A stretch of 64,000 bases of DNA from Panorpa germanica (Eukaryota > Arthropoda > Insecta > Mecoptera > Panorpidae): contig OY783203.1 in NCBI GenBank assembly GCA_963678705.1, forward strand, positions 39,494,347 through 39,558,346, read 5' to 3'. Below the pieces are notes generated by a model. It worked only from the letters and a program-made list of their open reading frames with translations. It was not told where the DNA came from and did not search any database. Of the stretch, positions 1-12,779 are shown one piece after another (position 1 is the first letter of the stretch; every line of letters starts with the position of its first letter). Position numbers and translations under genes: made by a program.

Positions 1-812
1 GGGCGGAGGTATAGAACACTTTGTCACATTTACTATATCTTACAGGAGAGAAAATTGAAGATGATTTACTCTAAGTAAAAGTAGATTTGGTGTTATTTAA
101 AAGCACCGTAACTCCGTCAAATTTTATGTAGAATAAAGTGTTGCATACTTATCGGTAGAGAATGGGCTGGTGTCCTCATTTTTTAGTGGTCGATTTTTCA
201 ATTGTTGATTGAAATTGATGTTAACAAATGTGTATTGGCGTGTCTATTTTATTAAATATCTAAACATTGACGGAGATATAGCAATTAAAAGTTTGAATTA
301 CAGTTTTAGCGCTAGAAATGGTCGGCCATATTTGTATGACGTGAAATGCATTTTAACGTCAGTTATTTGTTGAGTAGGTCAGTGCTGTGGTAATGTTCTG
401 TAGCTGTTGGTAGTCAAATAATCAAGTCAAATCAAAAAAACACAAGTTTTTATTTTAATTAACCCTGCTAAGGCAGTAATATTATATATAAATTTGATTG
501 TTCCTTGAAATAGCTGTAAATAATATTTGATATTTTGATATATAAATACATATTGCAGAGATTTATGAGCTGTAAGGTTGGTAAACTTACACAAGGAATG
601 TGATGTGAGGTTGAATCCCTTTAATAATTAAAGAGACGAAATGACATTTTTAATTGTTAATATCTCTTAACATATAAGGAGTTATTAAAAAATAATGGAA
701 CATTTGAGCTTCTAGTAACCCACTTAATAATATATAGTACACTTTTATAGAAATTAAGACATAGGACACAAGCCCATTAAAAAAATGGACATAGTGTCCT
801 ATACCTCCGACT
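1..812. mobile_element. Non-autonomous DNA transposon, about 0.8 kb, left edge at window start
   Basis: The first bases (CGGAGGTATAGAACACTTTG, from base 4) reappear inverted at about 785-812 as a tract reading AGTGTCCTATACCTCC. The two arms match over roughly 25 bases with a few differences, as expected of terminal inverted repeats. No transposase-like frame lies between them. The outermost bases and target duplication on the left are cut by the window edge. Confidence 0.6.
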
Positions 813-1560
813 CACAGATATATATTTTCATATAAATACAGATGTATTTTCTGTTTTCGTGACTTTTCAGTTTATTTTTCCTAGTGCTGAATTTGGAAAC
901 CATAAAATGATCAAAAAAGTTCTTACTTATATCTAATTTTTCAATATGAGATAAAATTATCTTAATGTAGATATTATTAAAGCTCATTTGGTAAATGCAA
1001 AATTCAAATGTCTTACACGGGAGCTGTTTTATGCAGGCTGTTCTTGAATTGATTCCTGATACCAATTTTCTATTTTAGGTAAATTGAAGTTGAGATGATA
1101 GTGGAAGTATGGTGGATGTTGTGGTTATGGTTGTGTAATGGGCTAAGGTGTGGAGTAAAAGTTAGTTGAGGGGCAGAAAAGGAGAATGGTTAAGAAACAA
1201 ACGGTGGCTAATTAGTATGCATTTTAGAATAAATGGCGATGTATAATTTTTACAATTGTTATAATTGTCGTGCTGTTATAGATGCTAAGTTAGATCCTGT
1301 TTAATAGCTGTACATATTATAGGAAGCAATTTTTTTTTTAAATCTCATAAGAAATGCAAATATCTTTTTTCATTTAAACTAATTTATATTAAATATACGT
1401 ATGCATTTTTCATAATTATCATACAAGAAATGTATTTGCTGTTTAGGCATAGATCAATAACTGTATAACTTCCACACAAATTCAATTGTATCTAGTAAAA
1501 ATTAAACTGGGTTTTTAAAGGGCCTTTGTTGAGCCGGGTCAGAACAATCTTCTCCATCCC
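813..1560. other. AT-rich spacer, nothing recognised
   Basis: No coding exon, RNA gene or repeat family that recurs in the window was seen. The open frame covering 799-1065 on the minus strand overlaps the transposon end and has no recognisable domain. Confidence 0.5.
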
Positions 1561-1563
1561 CTC

Positions 1564-1575
1564 TATATATATATA

Positions 1576-1646
<71 letters not shown>
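1564..1646. repeat. (AT)n microsatellite
   Basis: An almost pure AT dinucleotide run of about 83 bp with one GC interruption near 1577. The open frame through it (poly Tyr-Ile) is an artefact of the repeat. Confidence 0.98.
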
Positions 1647-1648
<2 letters not shown>

Positions 1649-2035
1649 TATATTATAATGTTCCAAGTGTATGTTTATATTTTTATGTTCTATCTACTAT
1701 TTATAATGTTTATGTGTATCTTAAAAAATATTCAAAAATGTATTTTTGTTTTATTAATCAGTAGGGTATCATTTTTTGTATGATACCTCGGAAATGGCGC
1801 TTACAAAACTTTTCAAATTTTGATATTTTGTAAAGAGGAATTTCCAGAATTTTCTGCGTCCCAGAAATTTTGTCTGGAACATGTTATGTTTCCAATAGAA
1901 AAGAAACTGTAAAATGTAAATTAAATATTTGAAAATGTGCACACGTTTTCGCAGAATATTTTCCTTTTTTCTGCCCACGAAGTAGATGGATCCTTTTCTG
2001 TACATACTGTGCATAATCTTGACGAGACACAATGG

Positions 2036-2503
2036 TACGGCACGAAACATTGACATGACCCGATACAACGACTCGATAAAACGATAACAATAACGATAAA
2101 ACGATACCGGTAAAACGATATCGATAACGATATGTTATATAAACATTTTAAAAAAATTTAACACGACATACGAGTATTGAAGATTTCGTTTGAGTTACAG
2201 TGGTGTTAGACTTGTAGTAAATGCTTTAATAAAACATAATTTAAATCAATTCCAATAATAAAACTACTGAAATTTTATATTGTGTTTTTTTATTTGAATC
2301 TTGTAAAATTAAATTAAAATTGAATCCTGTAAAAAATACCTAAAGATAATTTATTGTAATGATTCTTTCTATTTACACGAAACTACGACACGACATAACG
2401 ACCCGGCACAACGTCACGATATAACATCACGATATTACGGCACGACACAACGGCACGATTTAACGACACGACACTACGATGTGACGCATCTTAACGTGCC
2501 GTA
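2036..2503. mobile_element. DNA-transposon-like element with subterminal ACGA repeats
   Basis: The ends read TACGGCACG (2036) and, inverted, CGTGCCGTA (to 2503). Inside the left end are several AAAACGATA units (about 2065-2135). Inside the right end is a degenerate array of ACGACAYAACG units (about 2385-2490). Short terminal repeats plus many subterminal copies of a motif are typical of non-autonomous DNA transposons, where the motif binds transposase. No target duplication is obvious and the superfamily is not identified. Confidence 0.5.
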
Positions 2504-2956
2504 GATGTAGTTTTTCAGTGGCGTCTTATTTTTCCAAGCATTTTCAGAAGATTTATATGGTCTTAAAAGTGGCTGGAAGTGGTAATTATAGAAAATATTA
2601 TACTTTCTTAATAACTGTTATCGATGATATTTAAACTTTAAATGGTGCAAGTTTTTTTTATATATATTAAAAAGCAGTGATTGATCGAAAGAATTTCTTT
2701 TTCGATGGGCTCGGTAGGAAACTTTGGAGAACGCTCAAATGTTGCAGTGTGTATATATATAATTGAATTGTATATAATTGAATATTTTATTAGTAAAAAA
2801 AATTAAACAAAATTATTTGGGGTACGGGGGCGGCTTTCACCGAGAGTAAAATTTGTGCTGGAAAGTTGAAATGTTGTATTTGGGTTAATCTTGGTATCTA
2901 ATTTACAAATCGAAAACAAAATCAAATTAAATTTTGAAAAAGTTGGTCAAATAACG

Positions 2957-2958
<2 letters not shown>

Positions 2959-3050
<92 letters not shown>
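2959..3050. repeat. (TA)n microsatellite
   Basis: About 90 bp of TA dinucleotide with one G interruption at 3040. It lies just left of a SINE fragment. Confidence 0.98.
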
Positions 3051-3051
<1 letters not shown>

Positions 3052-3097
3052 TAATACTATTAACAAGATCTGCACCGATGGCGGCTCCAGGCAGTCA

Positions 3098-3206
3098 ATC
3101 AATTTAATTTGATAACAACCAAACCCAGAAAATATAGCTTTAGTCCGGAAATCGAATACAAGGACATAGTAGTCTAACGTAAAGCATCAATGCTCAATGT
3201 AGTCTA
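3098..3206 (-). mobile_element. tRNA-derived SINE, head portion
   Basis: Minus-orientation copy of the SINE family described at 50347-50600. It keeps the block AACCAAACCCAGAAAATATA, a decayed B-box region (CCGGAAATCGAA) and the AGCATCAATGCTC block, and abuts a short (TA)n at 3204-3229. Confidence 0.75.
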
Positions 3207-3239
3207 TATATATATATATATATATATGTACATATCTTA

Positions 3240-4383
3240 TGAATTGTTGTACTAATTTGCAAACCTTGCAAAATTACATGATATACAATTTCTTAAAAAT
3301 TTCTGTATTTGTGAAAAATTAAGTTTGATTTGTAATTCTAGCAAAATTCATTTACAATTTCACAACACATTTTCAAATTGCAAGCTAAGCTAATCTACGT
3401 TTTTATATTTACATTAATGTTTGCTATAATTTAGATTATTAATATAATATAACAATTTCTTTATTTATAAAAAAAACTTGTGCGTTATTTGTGTTGCCAT
3501 TAAGTCAGGCGTTTTATTCTTTCATTCGGTGAAGGCCCCAGGGGTAAAAAAATGTAATCATATTTTTATTTTTTTAGCTCTCACGTCGCGAAATCTGTTG
3601 TATCACAAAAACTCTTCTTCGAAAAGGGCTGTTGTATCCAGTCACAATTGGTGCACGAAACAACTGTCTGCTGCTCTATCTTAAATGACCTTTTTTTTTA
3701 TAAATACCTTATTATCCAGTCACAATGGCCTTCCGATGCAGGCCCCCTCAAATTGAGATGCGGAGCTCCTCGAAAGCTGGGAACCCAAGAGCACGTTTTG
3801 TGTCCCTACAGTTAAATCCGCCTTGATGTATAACTGTTTTTTTAAATTCATTAATCCAATACTAGTTTGGTAACCAGTTCTCACAGTGGCTTTTTTATGT
3901 CGGTTGTACCACTGTTCGGAAATCATTCTTAGAATCATAGCAGCCTGGTATCAATGCATCACCGTATGTGTTGTTATATACTAGTACTATACTATACTCT
4001 TACTAAATATACTAGATACTACTAATAGATATAAGGTCTAGATATTGGCATATCTCTGTAGTACCTCTATGGCAAATTCACAACTTGCCACAACTGTTAC
4101 GACTATTACCAACCATAATATATTTGAATGTATCGAAAATTTCTTGAATCTTGTATTGCATATACTGTGCATACTGTGTTGTGTTATCCATGTTATCGTT
4201 AATTCGACTGATGTGACCTGTAGCGAACTTCTGCGTATAAAATGAGAAAAAACTGTCAATGTTGAGAGTCTTAAATGTATTCTCATTTTATTGAATATAC
4301 TTAACATATTGTCGTTGATATTGTTTTAAAAGATGAATATTTATATCTCAGATGAATATGTTTTGATTGTTTAATTTTTAAAG
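3240..4383. other. Spacer upstream of the zinc-finger gene
   Basis: No firm gene. Base composition is less AT-rich at about 3480-3960, where a minus-strand open frame of 72 codons (3720-3938) has no recognisable domain. A pyrimidine-rich tract ending AAAG at 4383 looks like a splice acceptor, so a non-coding first exon of the zinc-finger gene may lie in this stretch. The promoter was not located. Confidence 0.35.
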
Positions 4384-4419
4384 GCTGATGTAGATATACA
4401 GTTGGAAGGAACAAGTAAA

Positions 4420-6936
4420 ATGGATTTAGAGTATAATTTGGAAAAAATTTGTCGAACATGCTTATTAGAAGAAAGTGAACTATATGATTTATTTGACACT
4501 AATGAAATTACAATTCAGAGTCCATTTGATATATTGAGTTCTTGTACACGAATTCAGGTTAGGATTTTAAATACAGTAATACTGAAAAAATATGTTGTTC
4601 CGAAATCTATTTACAGTCTGGAATATTTTTTCCGTAATCGTGTTTGTAATTTTGTTCATCTTTATTTGTAGATACTACCAGATGACAATTTACCCCATCA
4701 AATTTGTAGGCAATGCTTATACCAAGCAAACCAGTCATTACTATTTCAAAATCAATGTGAAAAATCCGATTCAACATTGAAATTTTACTTATCGCAACAA
4801 GAAAAGTTAAAACTGGATATTAGAAATGGTGATAAGCTGTCTAAAGGAATAGACGAAATTACAGAAAAATCAACTCATAGATATGAGTATAAAGAAGAAG
4901 ATACAAGTAATTCGGATATCATACAAATAACAGTTAAGAATGAACCTTCGGAAACAAATCCACTCAGTAATGATGATGAGGACAGTTTATCTGACAATGA
5001 ATCTATACACGATTTTCAATTAAGAAAGAATAATTTTTCTAAATCGAGTTTGAAACAAGTTTCTTCTGAAAGTTTGACTTGTGTTACTTGCAACAAGTCA
5101 TTTAAATATGCGAACTGTTATGCTAAACACATTTTAATTCATTCTTTAAATTTTCAAACGGTTGTTGACAAGAAAAATCGTAAAAATGTTTTACAAAAAA
5201 TAAATAAACAATGTTTGAAGGAGAGGTTGGGAAGTAACGCTGGAAATAAAAATGTTAAAGATAGTAAAAGCTGTCATATTGACGATGATGGAGTTGGTGA
5301 TGAAGCTGAAGAAGGGGATTTTAAAAACATCTTATCTGAAGATGCTTTGAACGCAGTGAACATCGGAAGTTCTGAACCGTTAATATGTAAATTATGTGGC
5401 AAAAGGTTTGTTTCTTATAAAGACTTTACATCACCTTAGATTATTGTATACTAGTGTCTGAATATATAAGTATTTTGTAAACTATATGACAAGGTATACA
5501 CGAGTTCTTTTCATACCTTTTGATCACCTTTTTTTTTGTTCTTATTGTTATTTTCCTCATCAGTTTTCACCGCCATGCCAATCTGCGTCGACACTTAATG
5601 CTACACCAAGGAAACAGATCGCACTTGTGTAACATGTGCGGCAAAGCATTTACGCAGTCTGCTTACTTGGTAAATATTACAATAAATTTGAGTTTAACTT
5701 ATTTATTTGTAACACAATAAAGGTAACTTAAAACACATTTTTTAGAAGTTAATAGTTATTTTCATTATGGCTTGCAGAATAGCATGAAACACTCAAAAGG
5801 AAACTTAAAACATGATTAAAAAGCTGTATTTATATAATACATGTCACATTTTCTACAGTAACAGATATTAGAGGAATTAAGAATATAAAAGAGTAATTTC
5901 CTCCATTTTTATAATATATTGATCATTGCAATTAATTACACTATAACTGCTACAAAGCAAATTATTTTATAAAAGTTTAGTATTGATATAATATTGAAGT
6001 AGATATTTTATTTTTACGATGTTGATATTTAACAGTCAAAATATTTCAGAGAATTCATATGCGAACTCATAGTAATGAACGGCCCCATACTTGTACAATA
6101 TGCAGCAGAAGTTTTAAACAAAGGTCATCGTTGAATGTTCATTACTTAACACATTCAGATATTAGAGCACACGTATGCTCGATATGTGGTAAAACATTTA
6201 AATGGAATGCTGTACTCAAAACACATATGCTGTCTCACACAGGTTAGAGAGGTTCACGCAATATACAGAAGCTAGAATAAATTCATAATGCCATTGTCTA
6301 AAAATATATAATAACATAATTATTTCGTTGTAGATGAGAGAAATTACGAGTGCTCTGTATGTGGTACTAAATTTAAAATTGCCAAACATTTGAGTAGACA
6401 CCTTTTAACCCATACCGGTGAAAAGAAACATGCGTGTTCTCAATGTGGGAAATTTTTTAACAGGTAGGTCTTTCATTTAACAATAAATAAATTGTGATAA
6501 AACCGTCTCTCATATAATGAAAAATGTATAAACTATAGCATCAAAAATAGAAAAAATATACCAAATTTATTATGAAAATGAACGCTAAAAGTTTATCTCC
6601 GAACATATATTTTATTTATCAATTTACGAAGGTGATCCTGTGGTGTAACATTAAAGAGTTCACAATCACAATCGTATATATTCACAATTCACAATCGTAT
6701 ATATATATATATATATTCTATATTTATATTGGGACGTCGTCACAATTTACATGAGACAGAAGCGAAATAAATGTTATATTATTTAAGTAATGCATTCTTT
6801 TTCTTTCAGAGCGAGTAATTTAAGAGTTCATTTTAAAATACATACAGGTGAACGTCCCCATGCCTGTACGGTTTGCGATAAAGCATTTTTATATAAGCAT
6901 TGTCTTCAAAATCATATGAAAACTCATGAATGTTAA
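4420..6936 (+). CDS. ZAD-C2H2 zinc-finger transcription factor, six coding exons
   Basis: Spliced exons read by eye: 4420-4557, 4672-5405, 5564-5669, 6050-6242, 6334-6463, 6810-6936; all introns are GT-AG and the frame is kept, giving 475 aa. Residues 1 to about 80 form a ZAD (zinc-finger-associated domain) with its four cysteines at C11, C14, C58 and C61 (CRTC and CRQC). An acidic linker follows, with a VKNE sumoylation-like site. C2H2 finger 1 is at 183-203, then seven tandem fingers span 285-473, every one C-x2-C-x12-H-x3-H with seven-residue linkers. The splice junctions restore perfect finger spacing in fingers 2, 3 and 7, which supports the model. ZAD proteins are insect nuclear DNA-binding factors that dimerise through the ZAD. 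The start is the first Met before the ZAD; the frame stays open upstream to a probable acceptor at 4383. The target genes cannot be inferred. Confidence 0.92.
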
Positions 6937-7114
6937 AATTTTAATCATATATAATTGTTAGGTTTCTCCAAATCATATTTTTTTTATAAGTATATGATTT
7001 AAATTATTTTCACTTTGAAATCTTAATGAAAAAAAACATGCTTAAAAAAATGATCATTCCATCCAATGTAAGCCAATCTCTTCAATTTTTAAAATTTGAC
7101 TGACTTATTGCTTG

Positions 7115-7395
7115 GTACAGATTGATGTGACATCCAACAATTATATATTTTCATTCATAACTTCAAGGGTCGAGTACCTACTCAGTCTCCAGTGTAATCT
7201 CATTGTGTTCATGTTTTTCTTAGCTGCGTTTGGTAAATAAATAAAACTGAGTTTGACAAGGGTAATCACGAGTTAGCAGAGATCCTGTTGAATAACTGAG
7301 TTGTATTACTTTTTTTTCTAAAGCAAGTTGAAGAAATTCGTTCAAAATATGAAAGCTTCCAACGTAAGAAATTGCATGTCGCACTAGTGTTGTAC
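7115..7395. mobile_element. Non-autonomous DNA transposon, family with GTGCGACAT ends
   Basis: The left end GTACAGATTGATGTGACATC matches the inverted right end (…GCATGTCGCACTAGTGTTGTAC). The interior blocks (GGGTCGAGTACCTACTCAG; GGTAAATAAATAAAA; GTAATCACGAGTTAGCA) recur at 13579-13975 and 61298-61790. This copy has lost an internal part present at 61 kb. It sits between the two convergent genes and supplies AATAAA-like sequence near the zinc-finger gene's 3' end. Confidence 0.75.
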
Positions 7396-8084
7396 ACTTC
7401 TTACAACAAATGCTGGATGTTGAACCAAATAATTATCTGCATTGGAATTTAAGTTATATCTCTACGAAATTTAAAAAATGAAACGATGAATGAATAATGA
7501 ATGCATTTCCAAATTTCGGTAATTACTACTTGGAATGGAATGACTCATTTTTTAATTGGAAAAGCTTAAACCCTATTTTAATTACAATTTAATTATTGTG
7601 AGTTAAAGTTTGAGTTGATTGAAACGTATACTTTTTTAGGTGATTGAATTTCTTTTTCTTTAAATATGGCAAAATCTTGATAATTCTGTGCAATAATTAT
7701 ACTGTGTTATCAAATATTAAGCGAATAATTAAATTATTTGATTTCTTATGTTAGACTAGATAATATATTTTATGTTAACCGTTAAGAATGGTTACCAATA
7801 TATTTTATGCCTGAAATTGTAGATGTGGGCTATTAATAATTAAGCAATATTTTTATATTAACTAGCTTTATTTAAGGAACATTAATATAAAATAAACAGA
7901 TTAAATTATCTATTTTTAAAATATGTCAAAAAAATATGTAATAACTTTTATATAATTATTTTTAAAAAAAATATATGCTTGTTGTTTTTTAGTATCAAAT
8001 ATAAAGAACCAAGCGTTTTTACATATTATATACATATATAGTAAAAATAAAGATAAATTAATTAAAAATAACATCAATAATTAG
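7396..8084. other. Intergenic spacer between convergent genes
   Basis: AT-rich, no frame or repeat recognised. It should hold the 3' untranslated ends of both neighbours. TTTATT at about 7867 is an AATAAA signal on the minus strand, about 220 bases past the stop of the 8085 gene. Confidence 0.4.
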
Positions 8085-9940
8085 TTATGCAACTTTTAGA
8101 GATCTCCGTTTTTTTTCTTTTTTAACCACAATTCCTTCTGTTTCTGCCATACAAAACAAATTTCTTTCAATGGCATCTTCTGTAGTCCACATTTGATTAG
8201 CATGTTTTGATTTCTTTGGAGATGGTTCATCGTTTTTATCATTTGAAACATCTAATTGCTTTCTTTTTCGTTTCTCACCTATCTTAAGTTTCACACAGTC
8301 TGAAGTGTCTTTCTTGCTAATTTTTGTACGAGATTTTTCACGCTTCTCTTTTTTAACGTTGACAAATCTACTTCTAATAGTATTTGAAATATTTAACTTT
8401 TCTTTATAATCTCCACCAAGCAAAGCATGCCTTTTTATTAAATTGCTTGGAAATGGGACATGTGTTTTAATAGGAATACTAACTTTAATTTCATTTAATT
8501 CTTGAACATTTTCTTTGATTATTATGTTACCTGTTATAGGTAGTGACATTACATTAAAACCTGCATTCGTTTTAAACATTACTGCATTACTCTTCTCTAC
8601 GTTGTCATTTGCAGTAGCAGAACATTGCAGATATTTTTTATCATATTGAATATGATATTTTGAATCAAATATGTTTTGATCCATTAGTAAGTTTGTGTCT
8701 ATATCTTTCGGACATTGAACTATCCAAACTTCCTCATCAGATGTAATATTATTTATTTTAGGAAATTTAGTTATATTTTTGTCATTTAAAGTGTTATTTG
8801 TTGAAAGGTAAGCATTAATTTTTTCAGAATGAATTTCATTTCTAAATATATTTGTTACACTCTTTTTAGGTGAATTATTATTTTCATAATTTGTAATTAT
8901 TTCTGTGGATGTATTAAACGTTTTATTATCATTTTCTTCCACGTTATTTACTTTTGATGGTACTGCCTTAGAATATTTAGGAGTTTTGTTTTCAAGTCGA
9001 TGTTCGTTGGTTGTGACACTGCTAACGCCATTCTTCTTTTTTGGAGATTCAGATATACCACGAGGTAATTTTTTCTCTGAAATTTCTTTGTTCTTCTGCA
9101 AACCCTTTTTAACATTAATTGATGAAATTCGTTTGCTATTGTTGTTTGATTCAGAATCTATTTGTTTTTTTGATGTATTTAGCAATTCAAGTTTACTATT
9201 CTCAGCTGAATCGCTGTCATCTGAAGTATTCGTGGTATTTTTCAAACCATTACTTAAATTTAAAGAGTTATTGGTTTGAAAACTATACTGGTGGTTGTTC
9301 TCATCGCTATCATCACTTTCATCAACTGACTTGCGTATCTCATTGTTAGAAGAAATTTTGCTCTTATTGAAATCAAGTTCCTTGCTTTTATTTAACCGTT
9401 TTAAAATATGTGGCGATGTTCCATTATTAGATCTGAAATTTGAATCACTAGTCTCAAATTTTTTATTAACTTTGTGACTTCTTAAATCATTATCTATGTC
9501 ACTTTCCAACTCTGTAACTATTTCCTGTTTAATAGAAAAGTTTAATTGTTTGTTAATTTTTTTTTGCTTCTTTCTAATTTTATTAGAAACAGTTAATTGT
9601 TCGTCATCGGAGGAGTCTGACACTTTGTTTGCTTTTGATTCCCTCTTGATTTTTTTCAGTTTTAACGTCGATTTTTTAGATTCAGTTAAGATGCTTTCAA
9701 GATCGGTGTCATTCGAAGAACCAGAGGAATGACTGAAGATGGTCCCATTGTTAATCGTAGACATGTCTGCAGTTAAATTAATTTTATGGAATCTAAAAAT
9801 CAGCAACACCCTTTTAGAAATTACTTTTCAATAAAAAACAATAATCCTTTTTGAATTTATATAAGATGCGTCGTATACCTTCTATACTTTCTAGACACTT
9901 TCACCCATCCAAAACTGGCATCACTATCATACGAAGTCAT
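8085..9940 (-). CDS. POLR1G: RPA34-like RNA polymerase I subunit (POLR1G/CD3EAP family), two coding exons
   Basis: Exon 1 is 9940-9879 (MTSYDSDASFGWVKVSRKYR plus two bases) and exon 2 is 9792-8085. The 86-bp intron starts GTATAC and ends in a pyrimidine tract and TTTTTAG. The product is 589 aa. Residues 1-370 are low-complexity: Lys, Ser, Asn and Asp rich with acidic serine patches (SDSSDDE, DESDDSDE). Residues about 373-482 look like the RPA34 domain: EEVWIVQCPKDID, then ITGNIIIKEN, then HVPFPSNLIKRHALLGG, in the order and with the spacing of human POLR1G (WLIQAP…, G-L-I-x-E, PPGL-x-RF-x-x-FGG). A basic tail rich in KKEKR follows. RPA34 pairs with RPA49 in nucleolar Pol I and aids initiation and elongation. 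A second ATG in exon 2 (9764) is an alternative start. The family call is from remembered motifs; a generic nucleolar protein is the alternative. Confidence 0.75.
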
Positions 9941-12779
9941 TATTTACACATCACAGGCGTCTGAAATAAAATAATTTAGTTTATAAATTATTAACAATAA
10001 ACAGACAAATATAACAAGAAATTAAAAAAATAGATATATTCGGGTGAAAGATTTATTGTTAGAACAAGATTCTTTATTTTGTACTTCATCAATAATGTTT
10101 AAGCGACGTTATATAAAGAGTCTAATATTATCAATATATCTCTATATAAAAAGTTATGAAGAATAAGAGTTGAATTAAATGTACAAAGGTATTCCAGTTT
10201 GAGGTTAAAATTTAACTTCTAAAGCATATTTATTGCGCCTTTTAAAATCATTGTATATTAAATAATGTCACAGTATAAACGTGGTTATTATAATATAACT
10301 AACCTTAAATCCATATCAATTTGATATCTGTTTTGAAAGTATAAATATTTCCACAATGAACTATATAACTCTTTTTAAATGAAGAAAAATATATATATTT
10401 GTAAATGAACTAATACAATATATATTTCAGTATTGTTAATTAAAATATTATAACACTTTAGAATGAATAAAACCACGTGCAACGCTAGCAACCAAAACGA
10501 GCTCATAAAAGTGGATAAAAGTGACAGCGATATAAAATAATGATTTAGAGAACATTTCAGTGACCAGAGATAATAGCAGTGACATGAAGCTATCAACGTT
10601 ACATAGATGTCTTACCATTGCATAGTTGTGCTGTTAAGATATCTTCTGAAATGTGAATGTTATATAGTTATAAAATTATTAATCTTTATAAGTAATTATA
10701 AAAAATATTATTATTAATTTAATATACCAGACACTTGATAATAAACACTAGCGCTTACCTCGTCGCAAAGCGATGTCTGCTTTCTGTGTATGTTTTGAAG
10801 TAAATAAAATAATTCGTAATTTTATTTCAAATTTTAATATTTAATTTTAAATTGAAATATTTAACTCGAATATAATTATGAAAAGGTGTTCAATATGAAA
10901 ATGATTTTTCATATAAACTTACAAAAATATACATATAAATGTAATATCTTCAACAAAATATAAAATTTCTTTTTTGATTTGTAAATTAGGTACCAAAGTT
11001 AGCCTATATTACACATTTCAATCTTCTAGCACAATTTTGCCATCGACAAAAACAAAGTCAAATTTAATTGTATAAAATAATTCAAAGAAATCTGATGCAC
11101 ATAAGTTTAAGACTATGTCTAATTGGTTCTATTCCAGAATAAAGTTCATGTACATTAGAAAACCTGTAATTTTCTTTTAAATTTAATTTTAATATTGATT
11201 TTAAAAAGTTGAAGGACACGTAGTGTCACATGTCAATATAAAATGGTTAGGTATTTGAAAATCTTTTAAAATGTCAGGAAATACAAAATTTATATTTATA
11301 AATTATATTTGTAAACATATTTCCTTCGCCTGAATCGTTGGCAACACAAATACCTCATTTCTGAAATTGAATATATTAATTTTTACAGATATTACTATTA
11401 TAACAGTTTCCGATTCTAATAGTTTGGGTTTACTATTATTTTAGTTAGAGTTGGAGTACTTAACTTATTATATATAATTATGTTTATTATTTAAATAAGA
11501 AACTTTAGTCTCTTTCTAGGTTTTAGATTATCATGGACTACAACAATATATCTGCCATCTATAGAACAAATCATTAAATAAATATGGAAATATATTCTAT
11601 TTACTAGCGCCATCTATTAAACAATATATTTAAAAAATAAGCTTCCGAGATCTTCAGAGTACTAGATGGAGAGAACAACATTTTAGCAAGTACGAGTCGT
11701 TGTAGTATTTTAGGCGTCGATTTACTTGTAAAAGTCAAATATTTTCAATCATTCAAAAGTACAGAGAATAGATAATATGAAATTCAAGATATTTAAATTT
11801 TAACGAAGTAGATACTAATTTTTTAAGTATTTTAAAATATTAAATATACTACTTATTTATTAATTGTTTTACATTTATTTTTAATTGTCTGACTTTTCCG
11901 ACAAGGACGTTTTATCAAGGACGACTTCACACTACACTACTCGAATGGTCCAATAATCGAATTCTAAAACAAAACAGGTGTAAAGTGTTAATACTCTTGG
12001 CAATTGTGCATTGAACAATTATTTAATATCTACAGCTTAATTTATCTTTTTGATACTTCTATTTTATAAGTGGGTAATGCGCCTGAGTTACTACAACATT
12101 AATAACATATTACCGACAATAAGACTTATACATATATTATTCATAGCTAATACTACACAGAGTCAAATTTGAAGTTTGGACTAAAACAAGGTGATCAATT
12201 ATAGAATATTATAGAGGTTTAATTGAATAGAATTGGCTTTTAGTACTAGATTGTAATGATACTTGTTTTTTAACAAAAAACGCAAAACAACCTAGTCGAT
12301 CATCAGAATATGTATCAAGGCCAAATAAATTTAAAATTAACATTTGCTTTATTTTTAAAAGATAAGAATTATTTTTGGGATAACGGCATTTAGATGTTTA
12401 TAAATATTAAAATTTTAGCTTATAATTTAAAAACAAGTTGAATAAAAATTACTTTTTGTATTATTCATTCATAAAGAGCTACAAATCGACATATTACACG
12501 ATAAACACAAAATGTGAGTTTAGTTAAATGTAACCTAGTAATATTTTTTCTAAAAAGATTAGAATATTTTATCTATGAAATCATTTTATGACTCTATTCA
12601 TCCAAAAAATATATTTTTATTGTTTTTAAAATCAAAATATATAATCTTTCTCCTTATGATTCTAAAAGCAAGAGAACATAATTATTTAATTAACATTACT
12701 AGAATAGAAATTATACATTTGTAATGAAAGAAAATTAAAAAATTGACGGTGAGATAAATATTTAAAATTTTTAATACTC
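9941..12779. other. Long AT-rich intergenic region
   Basis: Just upstream of the 8085-9940 gene a minus-strand pyrimidine tract ending CAG at about 9960 could be the acceptor of a 5' untranslated intron. Beyond that no exon, RNA gene or repeat family was recognised, apart from the possible core promoter at 10531. Confidence 0.4.
10531..10562 (+). promoter_or_regulatory. Possible core promoter: TATA box plus initiator
   Basis: TATAAAA at 10531 is followed by TCAGTG at 10557, placing the initiator A about 28 bases after the first T of the TATA box, the classic arthropod spacing. Only a 13-codon frame follows (ATG at 10584). In DNA this AT-rich a TATA match alone means little. Confidence 0.2.

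Noticed and set aside
1526-1783. Open frame encoding poly(Tyr-Ile), and similar frames at 2891, 36345 and 41983
   Set aside because: Pure translations of (AT)n microsatellites, which lack stops in two frames; not genes.
3720-3938. 72-codon minus frame with mixed, protein-like composition
   Set aside because: No start context, domain, neighbour exon or second copy; left as unexplained.
8905-9732. Plus-strand frames (8905-9279, 9119-9349, 9295-9477, 9496-9732)
   Set aside because: Antisense shadows of the RPA34-like coding exon; Phe/Leu/Ser-rich only because the sense strand is Lys/Glu/Ser-rich.
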